The notes under the pieces are model-generated. The model was not told the origin of the DNA. It worked only from the letters and a program-made list of their open reading frames with translations, and searched no databases. Positions 1 through 13,351 of a DNA stretch of 64,000 nt are shown here, one piece after another (positions within the stretch are counted from its first letter, which is position 1; the number at the start of each line of letters is the position of its first letter). The DNA comes from CAXXOK01 sp963675925 (GTDB lineage Bacteria; Bacillota; Clostridia; Christensenellales; Aristaeellaceae). Where the stretch lies: contig CAXXIB010000004.1 of NCBI GenBank assembly GCA_963675925.2, positions 310,001 to 374,000 on the forward strand, given 5' to 3'. The position numbers and the translations under genes are program-made.

Positions 1-131
1 GCACCAAATCCTGCACGCTATCTGCACCCAGTATGCGCCTGAACCTCGATGGCGAGATCGTAGATGCCAGCGAGGTGACCTTCACCTGTCAGCCCGGATC
101 GCTGCTGGTTCACGCCGGAAAATCCGCCTAA
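1..131 (+). CDS. C-terminal end of a diacylglycerol/lipid kinase-like protein (partial)
   Basis: An open frame enters from the left edge (codons in phase with base 3) and stops at the TAA at 129-131, giving 42 residues. The tail carries N-L-D-G-E followed by a short beta-rich stretch ending in a hydrophobic strand, which resembles the C-terminal domain of YegS/BmrU/DagK lipid kinases (a DGE motif followed by strands). This family phosphorylates diacylglycerol or related lipids at the membrane. The ATP-binding and catalytic domain lies outside the window, so the assignment rests on a short stretch and is tentative. Confidence 0.45.
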   Translation, partial: TKSCTLSAPSMRLNLDGEIVDASEVTFTCQPGSLLVHAGKSA

Positions 132-208
132 GCAGGAAAATGCTCTGCAGCGCAGAAGTCTATCCATGTATAGTTTTTGACCTACGGAAGAATAACGGAG
201 TGAGCATT

Positions 209-670
209 ATGTCGAAAACGAGTTTATCCAGCCGCATTCGCATTGCGTTTCTCAACATCATGCAGGCTTTTGGCTCGGCGGCTTCACATTGGGCCAGCAA
301 CGCCAAGCTGCGTGTACAGGAAATCAACCTGCAGTCGCGCCGCCATGAAATACTGACCGAAGCGAGCATGCAGGCGTTTGAGCTGTGGCATAGCGGCGAA
401 AAGCTGCCCAAAGTACTCGATGATATGTTTACCGAGCTTTCGGAAATTGATGATAAATTAAGCGTGCTGCGTGCACAAAAATATGCCAAGGTGAAGCCGG
501 AGCAAGCGGAAATCGATAGCGAAGCTGAGCTGTGCGAAGCGCCGCATCACCCCGATGAAATTGATGCCGAAGCGCTGGTCTGTGCCCCTGTGGCCGATCC
601 GTCCCACCCGACGCACGAAGAGAATAAGCCCGCCGCCAAGAAAAGCGACGAACCGAAACCTAAGAAATAA
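209..670 (+). CDS. small charged hypothetical protein
   Basis: This is a 153-residue protein of unknown function. I place the start at the ATG at 209, which has an ACGGAG ribosome site nine to fourteen bases upstream; the frame stays open back to 140 but that extension has no site. Residues 1-30 are amphipathic and could lie on a membrane surface. Residues 30-100 are predicted helical with E/K heptad-like spacing. The last 50 residues are acidic and then lysine/proline-rich, probably disordered. I recognise no catalytic motif. It sits between a lipid-kinase-like gene and two acetyltransferases. Confidence 0.6.
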   Translation: MSKTSLSSRIRIAFLNIMQAFGSAASHWASNAKLRVQEINLQSRRHEILTEASMQAFELWHSGEKLPKVLDDMFTELSEIDDKLSVLRAQKYAKVKPEQAEIDSEAELCEAPHHPDEIDAEALVCAPVADPSHPTHEENKPAAKKSDEPKPKK

Positions 671-702
671 CTTCTATTCTGCACTCACCGAGGACATGCT
701 TG

Positions 703-1143
703 ATGAAATCGTCCCTTGCCATTAGGCCCGTATCCACCGAAGATTTTAACGGCATTTATCCGCTATTACAGCAGCTATGGCCTGACAAGGTCATTGACCG
801 GGCTCAGATGCATATTGTTTTGGAGCGTGGCGTATCGTCCGATACGGACACGCTTCTTTGCGCTACGGCAGATGGAGCAATGATCGGATTTTGCGCCTAT
901 GCCATCGTAAACAACCTGTGGCAGGAAGGCCGCATATCGTATGTCTACGCCATGGTGGTGGATGAAGCCTACCGCGGGCAGGGCATCGGTAAACAGCTCA
1001 TCGAGGCCGCGCTGGACTCATCCCGCAAGCAGGGCCTGCAGCGCATGGAACTCGATTCGGCGTTCCATCGCCTGCAAGCGCACAAGTTCTACGAGACGCT
1101 TGGGTTTGAAAAACGAGGATATCTGTTTTCCTATCCGTTATAA
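703..1143 (+). CDS. GNAT family N-acetyltransferase
   Basis: This 146-residue protein has the length and layout of a single-domain GNAT enzyme, which moves an acetyl group from acetyl-CoA to an amine. The acetyl-CoA motif A is visible near residue 95 as V-V-D-E-A-Y-R-G-Q-G-I-G-K-Q-L (the R/Q-x-x-G-x-G/A pattern). Motif B follows, ending in A-H-K-F-Y-E-T-L-G-F, the typical Y-x-x-x-G-F end. The ATG at 703 has AGGA eight bases upstream; a TTG codon directly before it is less well placed. The substrate cannot be read from sequence. A second GNAT gene follows 40 bases downstream. Confidence 0.85.
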   Translation: MKSSLAIRPVSTEDFNGIYPLLQQLWPDKVIDRAQMHIVLERGVSSDTDTLLCATADGAMIGFCAYAIVNNLWQEGRISYVYAMVVDEAYRGQGIGKQLIEAALDSSRKQGLQRMELDSAFHRLQAHKFYETLGFEKRGYLFSYPL

Positions 1144-1183
1144 CTATCCCTTTTCCTATCCTATCGTAAATGAGTGATTTGAT

Positions 1184-1666
1184 TTGCAATATACATTCAT
1201 GCTCGCACAGAAAGCCGATGCTTCAGCCGTGTTTACGCTATACCAAAGCCTGATTGGTACGCCCGGCTGCACCTGGAACAAAGACTACCCCACACAAGAT
1301 TTTGTTAAGGCCGATATTGAAGCGGAGTCGCTCTATATTCTCAAAGATCAAACGGGCAATATCATCGCCGCAGCATCCGCCGGCGGGGAGCGTGAGCTGG
1401 ATGATTTGCCATGGTCTCCAGAGAACCCCTGTGAACTCGCCCGCGTTGCCGTTGCCCTACCCGTGCAACATCAGGGAGTTGGTTCGTATCTGCTGCAACA
1501 TGTGATCGAAGCCTTTACACAGCGCGGGTTTGACGGTATCGTGATGCTGGTCAGCCCAAACAACACCGCCGCCATCGCTCTTTATAAGAAACACGGCTTC
1601 ACCCAATGCGGGAGCATTCACCGGTATGGGTTCGCTTTTGATCGGTATCAGATAGTAGTAGTTTAA
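1184..1666 (+). CDS. GNAT family N-acetyltransferase
   Basis: This 160-residue acetyltransferase-like protein shows the acetyl-CoA loop at about residues 97-103 (Q-H-Q-G-V-G-S) and a C-terminal A-L-Y-K-K-H-G-F motif. The start is uncertain: the frame begins with TTG at 1184, and an ATG five codons later (1199) is the alternative; neither has a strong ribosome site. It probably shares a transcript with the upstream GNAT gene. Its substrate is unknown. Five GNAT-fold genes occur in this window, so functional transfer by similarity would be unsafe. Confidence 0.8.
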   Translation: MQYTFMLAQKADASAVFTLYQSLIGTPGCTWNKDYPTQDFVKADIEAESLYILKDQTGNIIAAASAGGERELDDLPWSPENPCELARVAVALPVQHQGVGSYLLQHVIEAFTQRGFDGIVMLVSPNNTAAIALYKKHGFTQCGSIHRYGFAFDRYQIVVV

Positions 1667-1790
1667 ATTCAATCAGTCACAATGTAATCACTTTTGAAAT
1701 ATCTCTTAATGACTGAATATATTGGTCTAAGTTTCGTTTTTCAATTTTTTATGTTATTATTGTAGCAATTATGACTTTCTGGAGGCAAAA

Positions 1791-2006
1791 ATGAAAGTTT
1801 ATATCAAAGAGTTCAATGTTGGTATGGAACTAAAAACCAAAGGGGTTGAATTAGAAGTAAGGACACCTCGAGGCGTGCATTTGGGTGATTTTATCGTTAC
1901 AAAAACAGGTGTGGAGTGGTGTGAAGGAAGAATTTGTGCTGGTAATGGTATTAAGAAGAGTTGGTCTGAGTTAATCAGTCTTCTCAATAGTACATCTAAT
2001 CCTTAA
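1791..2006 (+). CDS. small AT-rich hypothetical protein
   Basis: This is a 71-residue ORF preceded by CTGGAGG at a good distance (6 bases), so translation is plausible. The predicted fold is a compact beta-rich protein: alternating strands with K-G-V-E-L-E-V, H-L-G-D-F-I-V-T-K and V-E-W-C-E-G. I have an impression of similar small clostridial proteins of unknown function, but assign none. Base composition is clearly more AT-rich than the neighbours, suggesting lateral acquisition or a short-lived gene. It is followed by a bidirectional terminator shared with the rRNA operon. Confidence 0.6.
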   Translation: MKVYIKEFNVGMELKTKGVELEVRTPRGVHLGDFIVTKTGVEWCEGRICAGNGIKKSWSELISLLNSTSNP

Positions 2007-2028
2007 TTTTGCTTTTAGAACAGAAGAA

Positions 2029-2057
2029 AAACCACTTGCATAAGCAAGTGGTTTTTA
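2029..2057. terminator. bidirectional terminator between the small ORF and the 5S rRNA gene
   Basis: A 12-base stem (AAAACCACTTGC / GCAAGTGGTTTT) with an ATAA loop and T-runs on both strands. On the minus strand it follows the 5S rRNA by a few bases and should end the rRNA operon. On the plus strand it follows the 71-residue ORF. Confidence 0.85.
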
Positions 2058-2063
2058 TGTGGA

Positions 2064-2180
2064 ATGCGGCGACGATCTACTCTCCCGGGCCGTCTCCAGC
2101 CAAGTACCATCGACGTGCTGAGGCTTAACTTCTGTGTTCGGTATGGGAACAGGTGGATCCCTCAGGCTATTGCCACCGCA
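2064..2180 (-). rRNA. rrf: 5S ribosomal RNA
   Basis: About 117 nt on the minus strand. The 5' end (TGCGGTGGC) and 3' end (GTCGCCGCA) pair to form helix I, and the body holds the conserved 5S segments around the GGTACTTGG-type helix. It is the last gene of the 16S-23S-5S operon. Ends are set from the pairing and may be off by one or two bases. Confidence 0.92.
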
Positions 2181-2408
2181 AAGGGTGAACGAATTCAAGT
2201 GCCTGTGTTACAGGCGATTGAACGCGGATCAAGATGTTTGTACGGGGTAAGGATACACGAAACATCGGGATCCGGGCTCTTGCAGGGGTTGTCCCCGGGG
2301 GGAGGATACTTCCTCGCCTCAGGCTGCGCCCTGACAACTGCATACGGAGGATTGTGAGTGAGGCATTGAGATCATTTCCAATGCTGGTCTTAGGTTTTAA
2401 ATAATGTG

Positions 2409-7200
<4,792 letters not shown>

Positions 7201-7326
7201 TCCTTTTAGCTCAAAAGCTTAGCTTGGCTATGCTTTTTGCACTCAAATTTTATTGACTGCGTTGCGTTCTTTCTTCATTCTTCTCTGTATCTTTTTCAAG
7301 GTTCGCGCTCTTAAGCGAGCTTGCCT

Positions 7327-7355
7327 ACTATACCAAAGTAAGCCTTTGTTGTCAA
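7327..7355 (-). promoter_or_regulatory. sigma-A promoter of the rRNA operon
   Basis: On the minus strand, TTGACA (7350-7355), a 17-base spacer and TATAGT (7327-7332) match the housekeeping consensus nearly perfectly. An A-rich stretch lies just upstream, as in UP elements. It is 127 bases upstream of the 16S 5' end, leaving a leader with complementary segments. Confidence 0.85.
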
Positions 7356-7415
7356 CACCTTTTTTTAAAGAATTTGCGCTTTTCTTTGAATACTACTCAC
7401 AGGGTGCATAAAGCA

Positions 7416-7634
7416 TCACTTGTCCTGCTTATGGTCCTTCTTTTCCAGGGCGCTTAGCGAGCCATCCTCATTTTGGATGCGAACATTCTTGAGTGTTGCG
7501 TGAACGTTTTGTTTAAACTCGTCGATGTATTCGCGGCGCAGGGCTGCCTGTTCGTTGAGCTCTTCTGCGCTCAGACCACGTTCTTTCTTGATGCGGGCCA
7601 GCTCGTTAATGCGATCAATTTTGGATTTATCCAT
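7416..7634 (-). CDS. UPF0291/DUF896 family small protein
   Basis: This 72-residue highly charged protein starts with the family hallmark: an N-terminal helix with I-D-R-I-N-E-L-A, then K-K-E-R-G-L-S-A-E-E and R-R-E-Y-I-D-E-F-K. It therefore belongs to UPF0291 (Bacillus YnzC type), a short helical hairpin followed by a flexible tail. The biochemical role of the family is unclear; YnzC is linked to the SOS regulon in Bacillus subtilis. The start overlaps the 3' end of the upstream glycosyltransferase gene by eight bases, so the two are probably translationally coupled. Confidence 0.88.
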   Translation of the reverse strand: MDKSKIDRINELARIKKERGLSAEELNEQAALRREYIDEFKQNVHATLKNVRIQNEDGSLSALEKKDHKQDK

Positions 7635-8760
7635 TGTTTTTCTCCAATTCTTTATGGAAGACCCACTTACGCTGCATGTAATAACTCAGGAAGAATAAAA
7701 GCAGGTCCACGGGAATTTTGGTTAGCGTATCGCTCCACCCAAGTCCGATATACAGCGTCGATACAATACCCGACGACAGTGCGATAATCAGCACCACCGT
7801 GACCACATAGCGCGTAAAGGACTTCACCAGCCCCGCCGCGCTTTCAAACACCATGCGCTTATTGATGAAATAGTTCACCGTAGCACTGATGGCGCGCGCG
7901 GCCGCTGCGGCGATCCCGATGCGGGCGACAAAGCTGATGAAGAATAGACTCAGGTGCTGATCCAGCGCGGGAATATAGGTTCTCATCAGGCTGTTAAGCA
8001 GCAGATATAGACCATAGTCCAGCACAAAGCAAAACATGGACGACAGCACAAAACGCGTAAAGCGCACCAGAACAATACGGTAAATTCGCCAGCTGTCGGC
8101 AACGGCACGGAAGTGACTTCCTTCATTATTGTTCTCGTAAACAGTTTCTATCGGCAGGGTACGCAGGGGAATGTTCTCAACAGAGCAGTAAATCAACTGG
8201 TTCATCTCATATTCATAGCGATCGCCCTTGATGGTCAGCAGCGCGGGAATCATGGCTGTAGTAAAGCCGCGCAGCCCCGTTTGCGTATCGGGAACCTTCT
8301 GGCCGTACAATGCCTGAAACACCCGGCAGGTGATGCGGTTGCCCATACGGCTCTTGCGCGGGACATCCGGCAGGTTGAAATCGCGCGTGCCAAGTAACAG
8401 CCCGGTGGAATCCTCCGCCAGCGCTTCGGCCATGCGCAGGATATCGGTCACGGTATGCTGGCCATCGCTATCAGCGGTCACGACAAAGCGGCACTGCAGG
8501 CCATTGTCCCGAATATACTCCATACCGTGGCGCAGCGCGTAGCCCTTGCCGCGGTTGGTTTCATACCGTAAAACAACAGGCTGCCCATGCGCTTGCAAGC
8601 CGTTAAAAATCTCATCATAAGCCACGCCCGAGCCATCATCCACGACGACAATCAGCCCAACACCCGTTTGGGCCAACTGTTGCACATACGGGCCCAGCCG
8701 ATGATCGGGCTGGTACGCTGGAATAAGGACTGCGATATCTGCGGCGGTCTGTATTGACAT
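7627..8760 (-). CDS. GT2 glycosyltransferase fused to a GtrA-like membrane domain
   Basis: This 377-residue two-domain protein has a GT-A fold in residues 1-230: V-L-I-P-A-Y start, V-V-V-D-D-G-S-G, T-A-D-S-D-G-Q-H (the metal-binding D-x-D-like site) and G-T-R-D. Residues 235-370 hold four hydrophobic segments of the GtrA/DPMS-like flippase type, ending in R-K-W-V-F. The enzyme likely loads a sugar onto a polyprenyl phosphate at the inner membrane face, and the GtrA part may help move or anchor the product. It lies 21 bases after the peptidase-like gene and overlaps the UPF0291 gene. The sugar and acceptor are unknown. Confidence 0.88.
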   Translation of the reverse strand: MSIQTAADIAVLIPAYQPDHRLGPYVQQLAQTGVGLIVVVDDGSGVAYDEIFNGLQAHGQPVVLRYETNRGKGYALRHGMEYIRDNGLQCRFVVTADSDGQHTVTDILRMAEALAEDSTGLLLGTRDFNLPDVPRKSRMGNRITCRVFQALYGQKVPDTQTGLRGFTTAMIPALLTIKGDRYEYEMNQLIYCSVENIPLRTLPIETVYENNNEGSHFRAVADSWRIYRIVLVRFTRFVLSSMFCFVLDYGLYLLLNSLMRTYIPALDQHLSLFFISFVARIGIAAAAARAISATVNYFINKRMVFESAAGLVKSFTRYVVTVVLIIALSSGIVSTLYIGLGWSDTLTKIPVDLLLFFLSYYMQRKWVFHKELEKNNG

Positions 8761-8781
8761 TCGGTATTCCCCTTTATGACA

Positions 8782-10221
8782 CTAGATTGTGTCCAAATAA
8801 TCGCTCAACAGCGGCGACCAATCTTCACCTGAAAAATCAGACAGCATCCGCTCAAAGTCTGTTCGCGACGCAATCTGAAACGCATAGGTATCATAATATG
8901 CGGCAAGACATTCGTCAAGTTTGCCCTCCATGGCGATTTCCAGCGCGCACAGCGCTGCCGCCCCTTTATACCAGACAATGGTTTGGTACTCACTCCAGTT
9001 GTAGAAATACTCCAGCGGACTGCCGGGGGTAAGCCCCGGTACGGACAGGCGCATGGCCGTATCTACCCGGCTGTATTGCAGCGCTTGCCGCGCGGCCGTG
9101 CCATGCCGCACTTCCCAGTACCGCAGCAGGGCATATTCCGCCAGCGCTTCATGCTGCCAGGGCTGCCGGTAACTGTCGGTTCCGGCTACTGCCTGCACCC
9201 ACTGCTTGGCAAGCTCCCGCGCGATGCGTATCTCGCGGGCTTCATTGTCCCTGTCCAGCGTACTTTGGGCGATGACGCTGAGCGACGGATAGCTCATGCC
9301 GTCCATCGGCAGACCGGCCTCCGCCAGTGTCAGATTTGGATACGGGTATGCGCCAAACAGCTCGGTATAGATCGGCAGGGCATCTTTTGCGATTTGCAGC
9401 ATGGCTTTGGCATCAGCCCGGGTTTTAGCATAGGCTTCGATCAGCACATCCCCCTGCATGCTCTGTACTTGCTGATAGTTCTTGCTGATCAAAAGGGCGA
9501 AATCGCGCGACGCTAGCGCGGTGAAGGTCGTCGTCTGTCCCTGTGTCTTCGCCAAGCCGCTGCCCGCGGCGGTATAGCCCTGCGGCAGGGTAAGGGTTAC
9601 GGAATAGTTGCGGCAGTGGCTCACAAAAGGATCGCCGATGGAATAGTATGGCGCAGTAAAAGGGTCCCCATCCACCAATTCAGCTGGAGTGATCAATGCG
9701 TTGCCCAGCGCATAGATGCCATCGTGCATGCCAAAGCGATAGGCGGCATCGGGTATGGACAGGGTATAATCCACCGTCAGCGTCAGCCATTGGCCGGCCA
9801 ACCACGGTGTGTCCAGCGTGATGATGCAAACCGTATGCGCGTCATCTGCATAATAATAAGAAGGATCGCCGGTAGCGATTTGGATATCTCCGGCAGAAAA
9901 CCCGTTCGGATAGCACAGATCGTACAGTTCTTCGGTTGCCGACGGAGCATAGTCTATATCGCGCATCGCCCCGGCATATATGCGCAGCGTAAGCTCCGTT
10001 TGTGTTTCTGCCGTTCGGTTTTGCAGCATGAAAGCCTGCGACACGGATACCGTTTGCTGATTTGGATTGAACACCGCATCAATCGTAATTGTATCCAGTC
10101 CCTGGGCAGCGGCAAGCAAAGCCTCGCTAGCCTGGGGCGAGCCCGCAGGGCGCAGCAGGAATACAAGCAATGCAATTACACATACCACGGCAATCGCCAA
10201 GGCAACCAGCCAGCGTTTCAT
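8782..10221 (-). CDS. membrane-anchored M1-aminopeptidase-like protein, zinc site degenerate
   Basis: This 479-residue protein starts with a signal-anchor (residues 4-23) and should face outside. The layout matches an N-terminal M1-type beta domain plus a gluzincin domain. Where active members have H-E-x-x-H it reads R-E-L-A-K-Q-W (about residue 336), so both zinc histidines are lost while the central Glu remains. The third-ligand segment H-E-A-L-A-E-Y, about 23 residues later, is kept. The usual G-x-M-E-N/Y substrate motif appears as D-G-M-S-Y-P. I infer a non-catalytic relative that might bind peptides or peptidoglycan stems. It is the first gene of a three-gene set with GT2-GtrA and UPF0291. 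Confidence 0.75.
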   Translation of the reverse strand: MKRWLVALAIAVVCVIALLVFLLRPAGSPQASEALLAAAQGLDTITIDAVFNPNQQTVSVSQAFMLQNRTAETQTELTLRIYAGAMRDIDYAPSATEELYDLCYPNGFSAGDIQIATGDPSYYYADDAHTVCIITLDTPWLAGQWLTLTVDYTLSIPDAAYRFGMHDGIYALGNALITPAELVDGDPFTAPYYSIGDPFVSHCRNYSVTLTLPQGYTAAGSGLAKTQGQTTTFTALASRDFALLISKNYQQVQSMQGDVLIEAYAKTRADAKAMLQIAKDALPIYTELFGAYPYPNLTLAEAGLPMDGMSYPSLSVIAQSTLDRDNEAREIRIARELAKQWVQAVAGTDSYRQPWQHEALAEYALLRYWEVRHGTAARQALQYSRVDTAMRLSVPGLTPGSPLEYFYNWSEYQTIVWYKGAAALCALEIAMEGKLDECLAAYYDTYAFQIASRTDFERMLSDFSGEDWSPLLSDYLDTI

Positions 10222-10350
10222 TCTGTACCTCCCTTCATGATATCAACTTCCTTATGAGTATCCTGCACGTTGCCCCGTTCGTCAAGCAGGGAAACCCCTG
10301 TATGCCGTCAAATTACAATCGTTACAAGCATACGATGAAGGGAGCCTCCC

Positions 10351-11544
10351 ATGGAAATCAGAAAACTGAAACCTGCGGAATATATGGCGAGCGAGATGCT
10401 GGAATCACTCTCCTTTGTGTTTCCGCTTGCGGACGATCACGAAGAAAAAAACGCAAAAAAACGCTTTCAGCCCGATCGCTGGGGCTATTTTGATGATGAT
10501 GGCAAACTAAGCGCCACGCTGATAAATTACGATATCCCCATCTATCTCGACGGACAGGTAATCGCAGCACGCGGCATCGGCGGCGTAGCCAGCGATCCCG
10601 TTACACGCGGGCAGGGGTGTGTACGCACGATGTTCAAGCAACTGCTGCAAACAGACCGGGCGGAAGGCCAGCTCGTATCGGCTTTATTCCCGTTTTCCCA
10701 CGCCTTTTACCGCAAGTTCGGGTACGAACTATGCTGCGAACATACAAGAGCAACTTTCCCAACAGGCGCACTGAAGGTCTTTCACCCCGAAATACCGCCT
10801 GCGGTCCGATTGCTGTCACCCCAGGACGGCATGGAGGCGCTGATGCCCATCTATACGGCATTCGCCAAGCAATACAGTTTCATGGCCGCCCGCAATGCAA
10901 AAAGCTGGGAACGGTTTACGATGGTCAATCCCAAAAAGGCGAGCCAGTACTGGTATGTGTTGTCCCGCAGCGGGAAGGACACCGCCTATGTAATCTTCAA
11001 CTACCGCAATGGCGACAATCCCTATCAAAAAACCCTTTTGGTGCGGGATTATGCGTTTGCAGACCGGCAGGGTTTTGTGGACTTGATGAGCTTTTTGCAC
11101 CGCTTTGCCGCACAGGCGCAGACGATCCAGATGTTCCTGCCGGACAATTTGCCCATCTCCTCTCTGGTGGAGGATGCCAGTGCTGTTGAGATGGCAACGG
11201 CACACCGCCCTATGGCACGTGTGCTGCATGTGGAAAACATGCTTAAAGCCATGCGCCATCCCAAGGAAGACGGAAGCTACAGCGTATATGTAGAGGATGC
11301 GTTCCTGCCAGAGAACACGGGCTGCTACGCTGTACGTTTTACAAAAGAAGGCGAGGTTGCCGTAGCACGCTGCCAGGATAAAGCCGACCTACGTGTATCC
11401 ATACAAAGCTTCACACAGCTCGTACTCGGCTTTCTGGATATAGAAGAAGCGGCCTATAAGCCGGATGTGCAAATAACAGGCAACCAGGACACACTGCAAA
11501 CGGTATTCGGTAAAAAGCTGTTGTTTTTGGAAGACTTTTACTAA
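10351..11544 (+). CDS. Eis-type GNAT acetyltransferase
   Basis: This 397-residue protein has the three-part layout of the Eis family: a GNAT domain with V-A-S-D-P-V-T-R-G-Q-G-C-V-R-T-M near residue 80, a second GNAT-like domain, and a C-terminal sterol-carrier-like domain (residues 300-397). Family members acetylate amines, including aminoglycosides in Mycobacterium; the local substrate is unknown. AGGGAG precedes the ATG at a good distance. The gene is transcribed away from the peptidase-like gene, and its last four bases overlap the 3' end of tgt on the other strand. Confidence 0.88.
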   Translation: MEIRKLKPAEYMASEMLESLSFVFPLADDHEEKNAKKRFQPDRWGYFDDDGKLSATLINYDIPIYLDGQVIAARGIGGVASDPVTRGQGCVRTMFKQLLQTDRAEGQLVSALFPFSHAFYRKFGYELCCEHTRATFPTGALKVFHPEIPPAVRLLSPQDGMEALMPIYTAFAKQYSFMAARNAKSWERFTMVNPKKASQYWYVLSRSGKDTAYVIFNYRNGDNPYQKTLLVRDYAFADRQGFVDLMSFLHRFAAQAQTIQMFLPDNLPISSLVEDASAVEMATAHRPMARVLHVENMLKAMRHPKEDGSYSVYVEDAFLPENTGCYAVRFTKEGEVAVARCQDKADLRVSIQSFTQLVLGFLDIEEAAYKPDVQITGNQDTLQTVFGKKLLFLEDFY

Positions 11545-12665
11545 AAGTTCTTCGTCATATCATATTTTGAGAAAAATTCATTGCGGAAATCCATCAGGCG
11601 GTCCTCCTGGATCGCCTGCCGTACGTTTTCCATCAGGCGCAGTAAAGAACGCAGGTTGTGGATGGAGGCAAGCCGCGCCCCGGTGATCTCCCCCGCCTTA
11701 AACAGATGGCGGAGATAGGCACGGGAAAAGTTTCGGCAGGTGTAGCAGTCGCACTCCGGATCCAGCGGCGAAAAATCGCGGGCGTATTTGGCGTTCTTAA
11801 TCACCACGCGGCCCGTGGAGGTAAAACAGGTGCCGTTGCGCGCGATGCGAGTGGCCAGTACGCAGTCAAACATATCCACGCCGCGCAGTACCCCTTCGAT
11901 CAGGCAATCGGGCGAGCCGACCCCCATCAGGTAGCGCGGTTTTTCCTCCGGCATGTGCGGCATGATGGATTCCAGCATCCCATACATGATGGGCTTGGGT
12001 TCGCCAACGCTTAAACCCCCAATGCCGTAGCCGAAAAAGTCCATATCGGCCAGTACTTTGGCACTTTGTATACGCAGGTCTTCAAAGAACGCGCCTTGCA
12101 CAATGCCAAACAAGGCCTGATCCCCATCGGTATGGTGTGCCTGGCAGCGTCTGGCCCAGCGGTGGGTGCGCTCCATGGCGTCCTCCGCCTCGGCATGGTC
12201 GCAGGGGTAGGCGGTGCATACATCAAACGCCATCATGATATCCGCGCCAAGCGCATGCTGGATATCCATGCTGACTTCGGGCGAGATAAAGCGGCGGCTG
12301 CCATCCAAATGGCTTTGGAAGGTTACGCCCTCCTCCTTCATTTTGCGGATACCGGCCAGCGAAAACACCTGAAACCCGCCCGAATCCGTTAACACAGGCT
12401 TGTCCCAGCCCATGAAACGGTGCAAACCACCAGCTTCCTGAATTAAATCTTCGCCGGGGCGCAGGTGCAGATGATAGGTATTGGAGAGAATAATCTCCGT
12501 GCCGATTTCCGTAAGCTCCCGCGGGGTCATGGCTTTCACGGTCGCTGCCGTACCCACAGGCATATACACCGGGGTATGAATATCGCCGTGCGGCGTTTTA
12601 AGTACGCCAAGGCGCGCGCCTGTCTGTTGGCAGCGTTTGGTTACCTCGAAGGAGAATTTTGTCAT
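11541..12665 (-). CDS. tgt: queuine tRNA-ribosyltransferase (tRNA-guanine transglycosylase)
   Basis: Tgt exchanges the wobble guanine of GUN anticodons for a queuine precursor. The 374-residue length is typical. Visible marks are the D-S-G-G-F-Q motif with the first Asp (about residue 93), the substrate loop G-I-G-G-L-S-V-G-E, the nucleophile region F-D-C-V-L-A-T-R (about 269) and the zinc cluster C-x-C-x-x-C followed by a His about 26 residues later (near 307-338). It overlaps the upstream pseudouridine synthase gene by four bases. No preQ1 genes are visible here, so the base may come from elsewhere in the genome. Confidence 0.97.
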   Translation of the reverse strand: MTKFSFEVTKRCQQTGARLGVLKTPHGDIHTPVYMPVGTAATVKAMTPRELTEIGTEIILSNTYHLHLRPGEDLIQEAGGLHRFMGWDKPVLTDSGGFQVFSLAGIRKMKEEGVTFQSHLDGSRRFISPEVSMDIQHALGADIMMAFDVCTAYPCDHAEAEDAMERTHRWARRCQAHHTDGDQALFGIVQGAFFEDLRIQSAKVLADMDFFGYGIGGLSVGEPKPIMYGMLESIMPHMPEEKPRYLMGVGSPDCLIEGVLRGVDMFDCVLATRIARNGTCFTSTGRVVIKNAKYARDFSPLDPECDCYTCRNFSRAYLRHLFKAGEITGARLASIHNLRSLLRLMENVRQAIQEDRLMDFRNEFFSKYDMTKNF

Positions 12666-13351
12666 TGCTTTGCCTCGCTTAAGAATGTATCGATCACCGT
12701 ATCAAACGCCGCAAAGGACTTGCCCTGCGGCTTGGACAGAAAGGTCATGGGTTCCTTTTTGGTGGGATGGGTCAATTTCAGTACTGCGCCCCAAAGCGCA
12801 ATGGGCTCGCCGGGGGCATCGTTTCCGTAGCGCATATCCTGCACAATGGGATGCTGCAAATGTGCCAGTTGTACGCGAATTTGGTGCTTGCGTCCGGTTT
12901 CCAGCGCAATGTGCAACAGCGCGGTATCGCCATGCACCGCCAACGTCTGCCAATGGAGCTTGGCTTCCTTGGCACCGGGTGTTCCCTGCGCCACAACGCG
13001 CACCATGCCGCTTTCATCCAGCAAATAGTCTATGCAGTCTCCGCTTTTTGCCATGCTGGCACCGTGCACAACAGTCAGGTACTCCCGCTGCATGGTGTGG
13101 GTGCGCAGCTGCTCGGACAGGCGGCTTGCCGCCTTGCTGGTCCGTGCTAGCGCGACCAGGCCGCCGACCGGTCGATCCAGTCGGTGCACCAGTCCCAGGT
13201 ACACATCCCCTGGTTTTTGGTAGGTTTCCTTGATATAGGCTTTTGCCTCGTCATATAAACTGATGTCGCCCGTCACATCGCCCTGAGTAAGCAGATTGGG
13301 CGGTTTTTCGGCAATCAACAGGTGATTGTCTTCGTATATTACCTTAAACAT
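12662..13351 (-). CDS. RluA-family pseudouridine synthase
   Basis: This 229-residue catalytic-domain-only enzyme converts uridine to pseudouridine in rRNA or tRNA. The signature H-R-L-D-R (about residue 62), with the catalytic Asp, is followed by P-V-G-G-L rather than the more common x-x-S-G-L. The C-terminal T-G-R-K-H-Q-I-R-V-Q block (about 155) is intact. No S4 domain is present. I start at the ATG at 13351 because the conserved fold begins there (V-I-Y-E-D-N-H-L-L); a GTG at 13375 is possible. The start overlaps the end of the upstream methyltransferase gene by eight bases. Confidence 0.9.
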   Translation of the reverse strand: MFKVIYEDNHLLIAEKPPNLLTQGDVTGDISLYDEAKAYIKETYQKPGDVYLGLVHRLDRPVGGLVALARTSKAASRLSEQLRTHTMQREYLTVVHGASMAKSGDCIDYLLDESGMVRVVAQGTPGAKEAKLHWQTLAVHGDTALLHIALETGRKHQIRVQLAHLQHPIVQDMRYGNDAPGEPIALWGAVLKLTHPTKKEPMTFLSKPQGKSFAAFDTVIDTFLSEAKQ

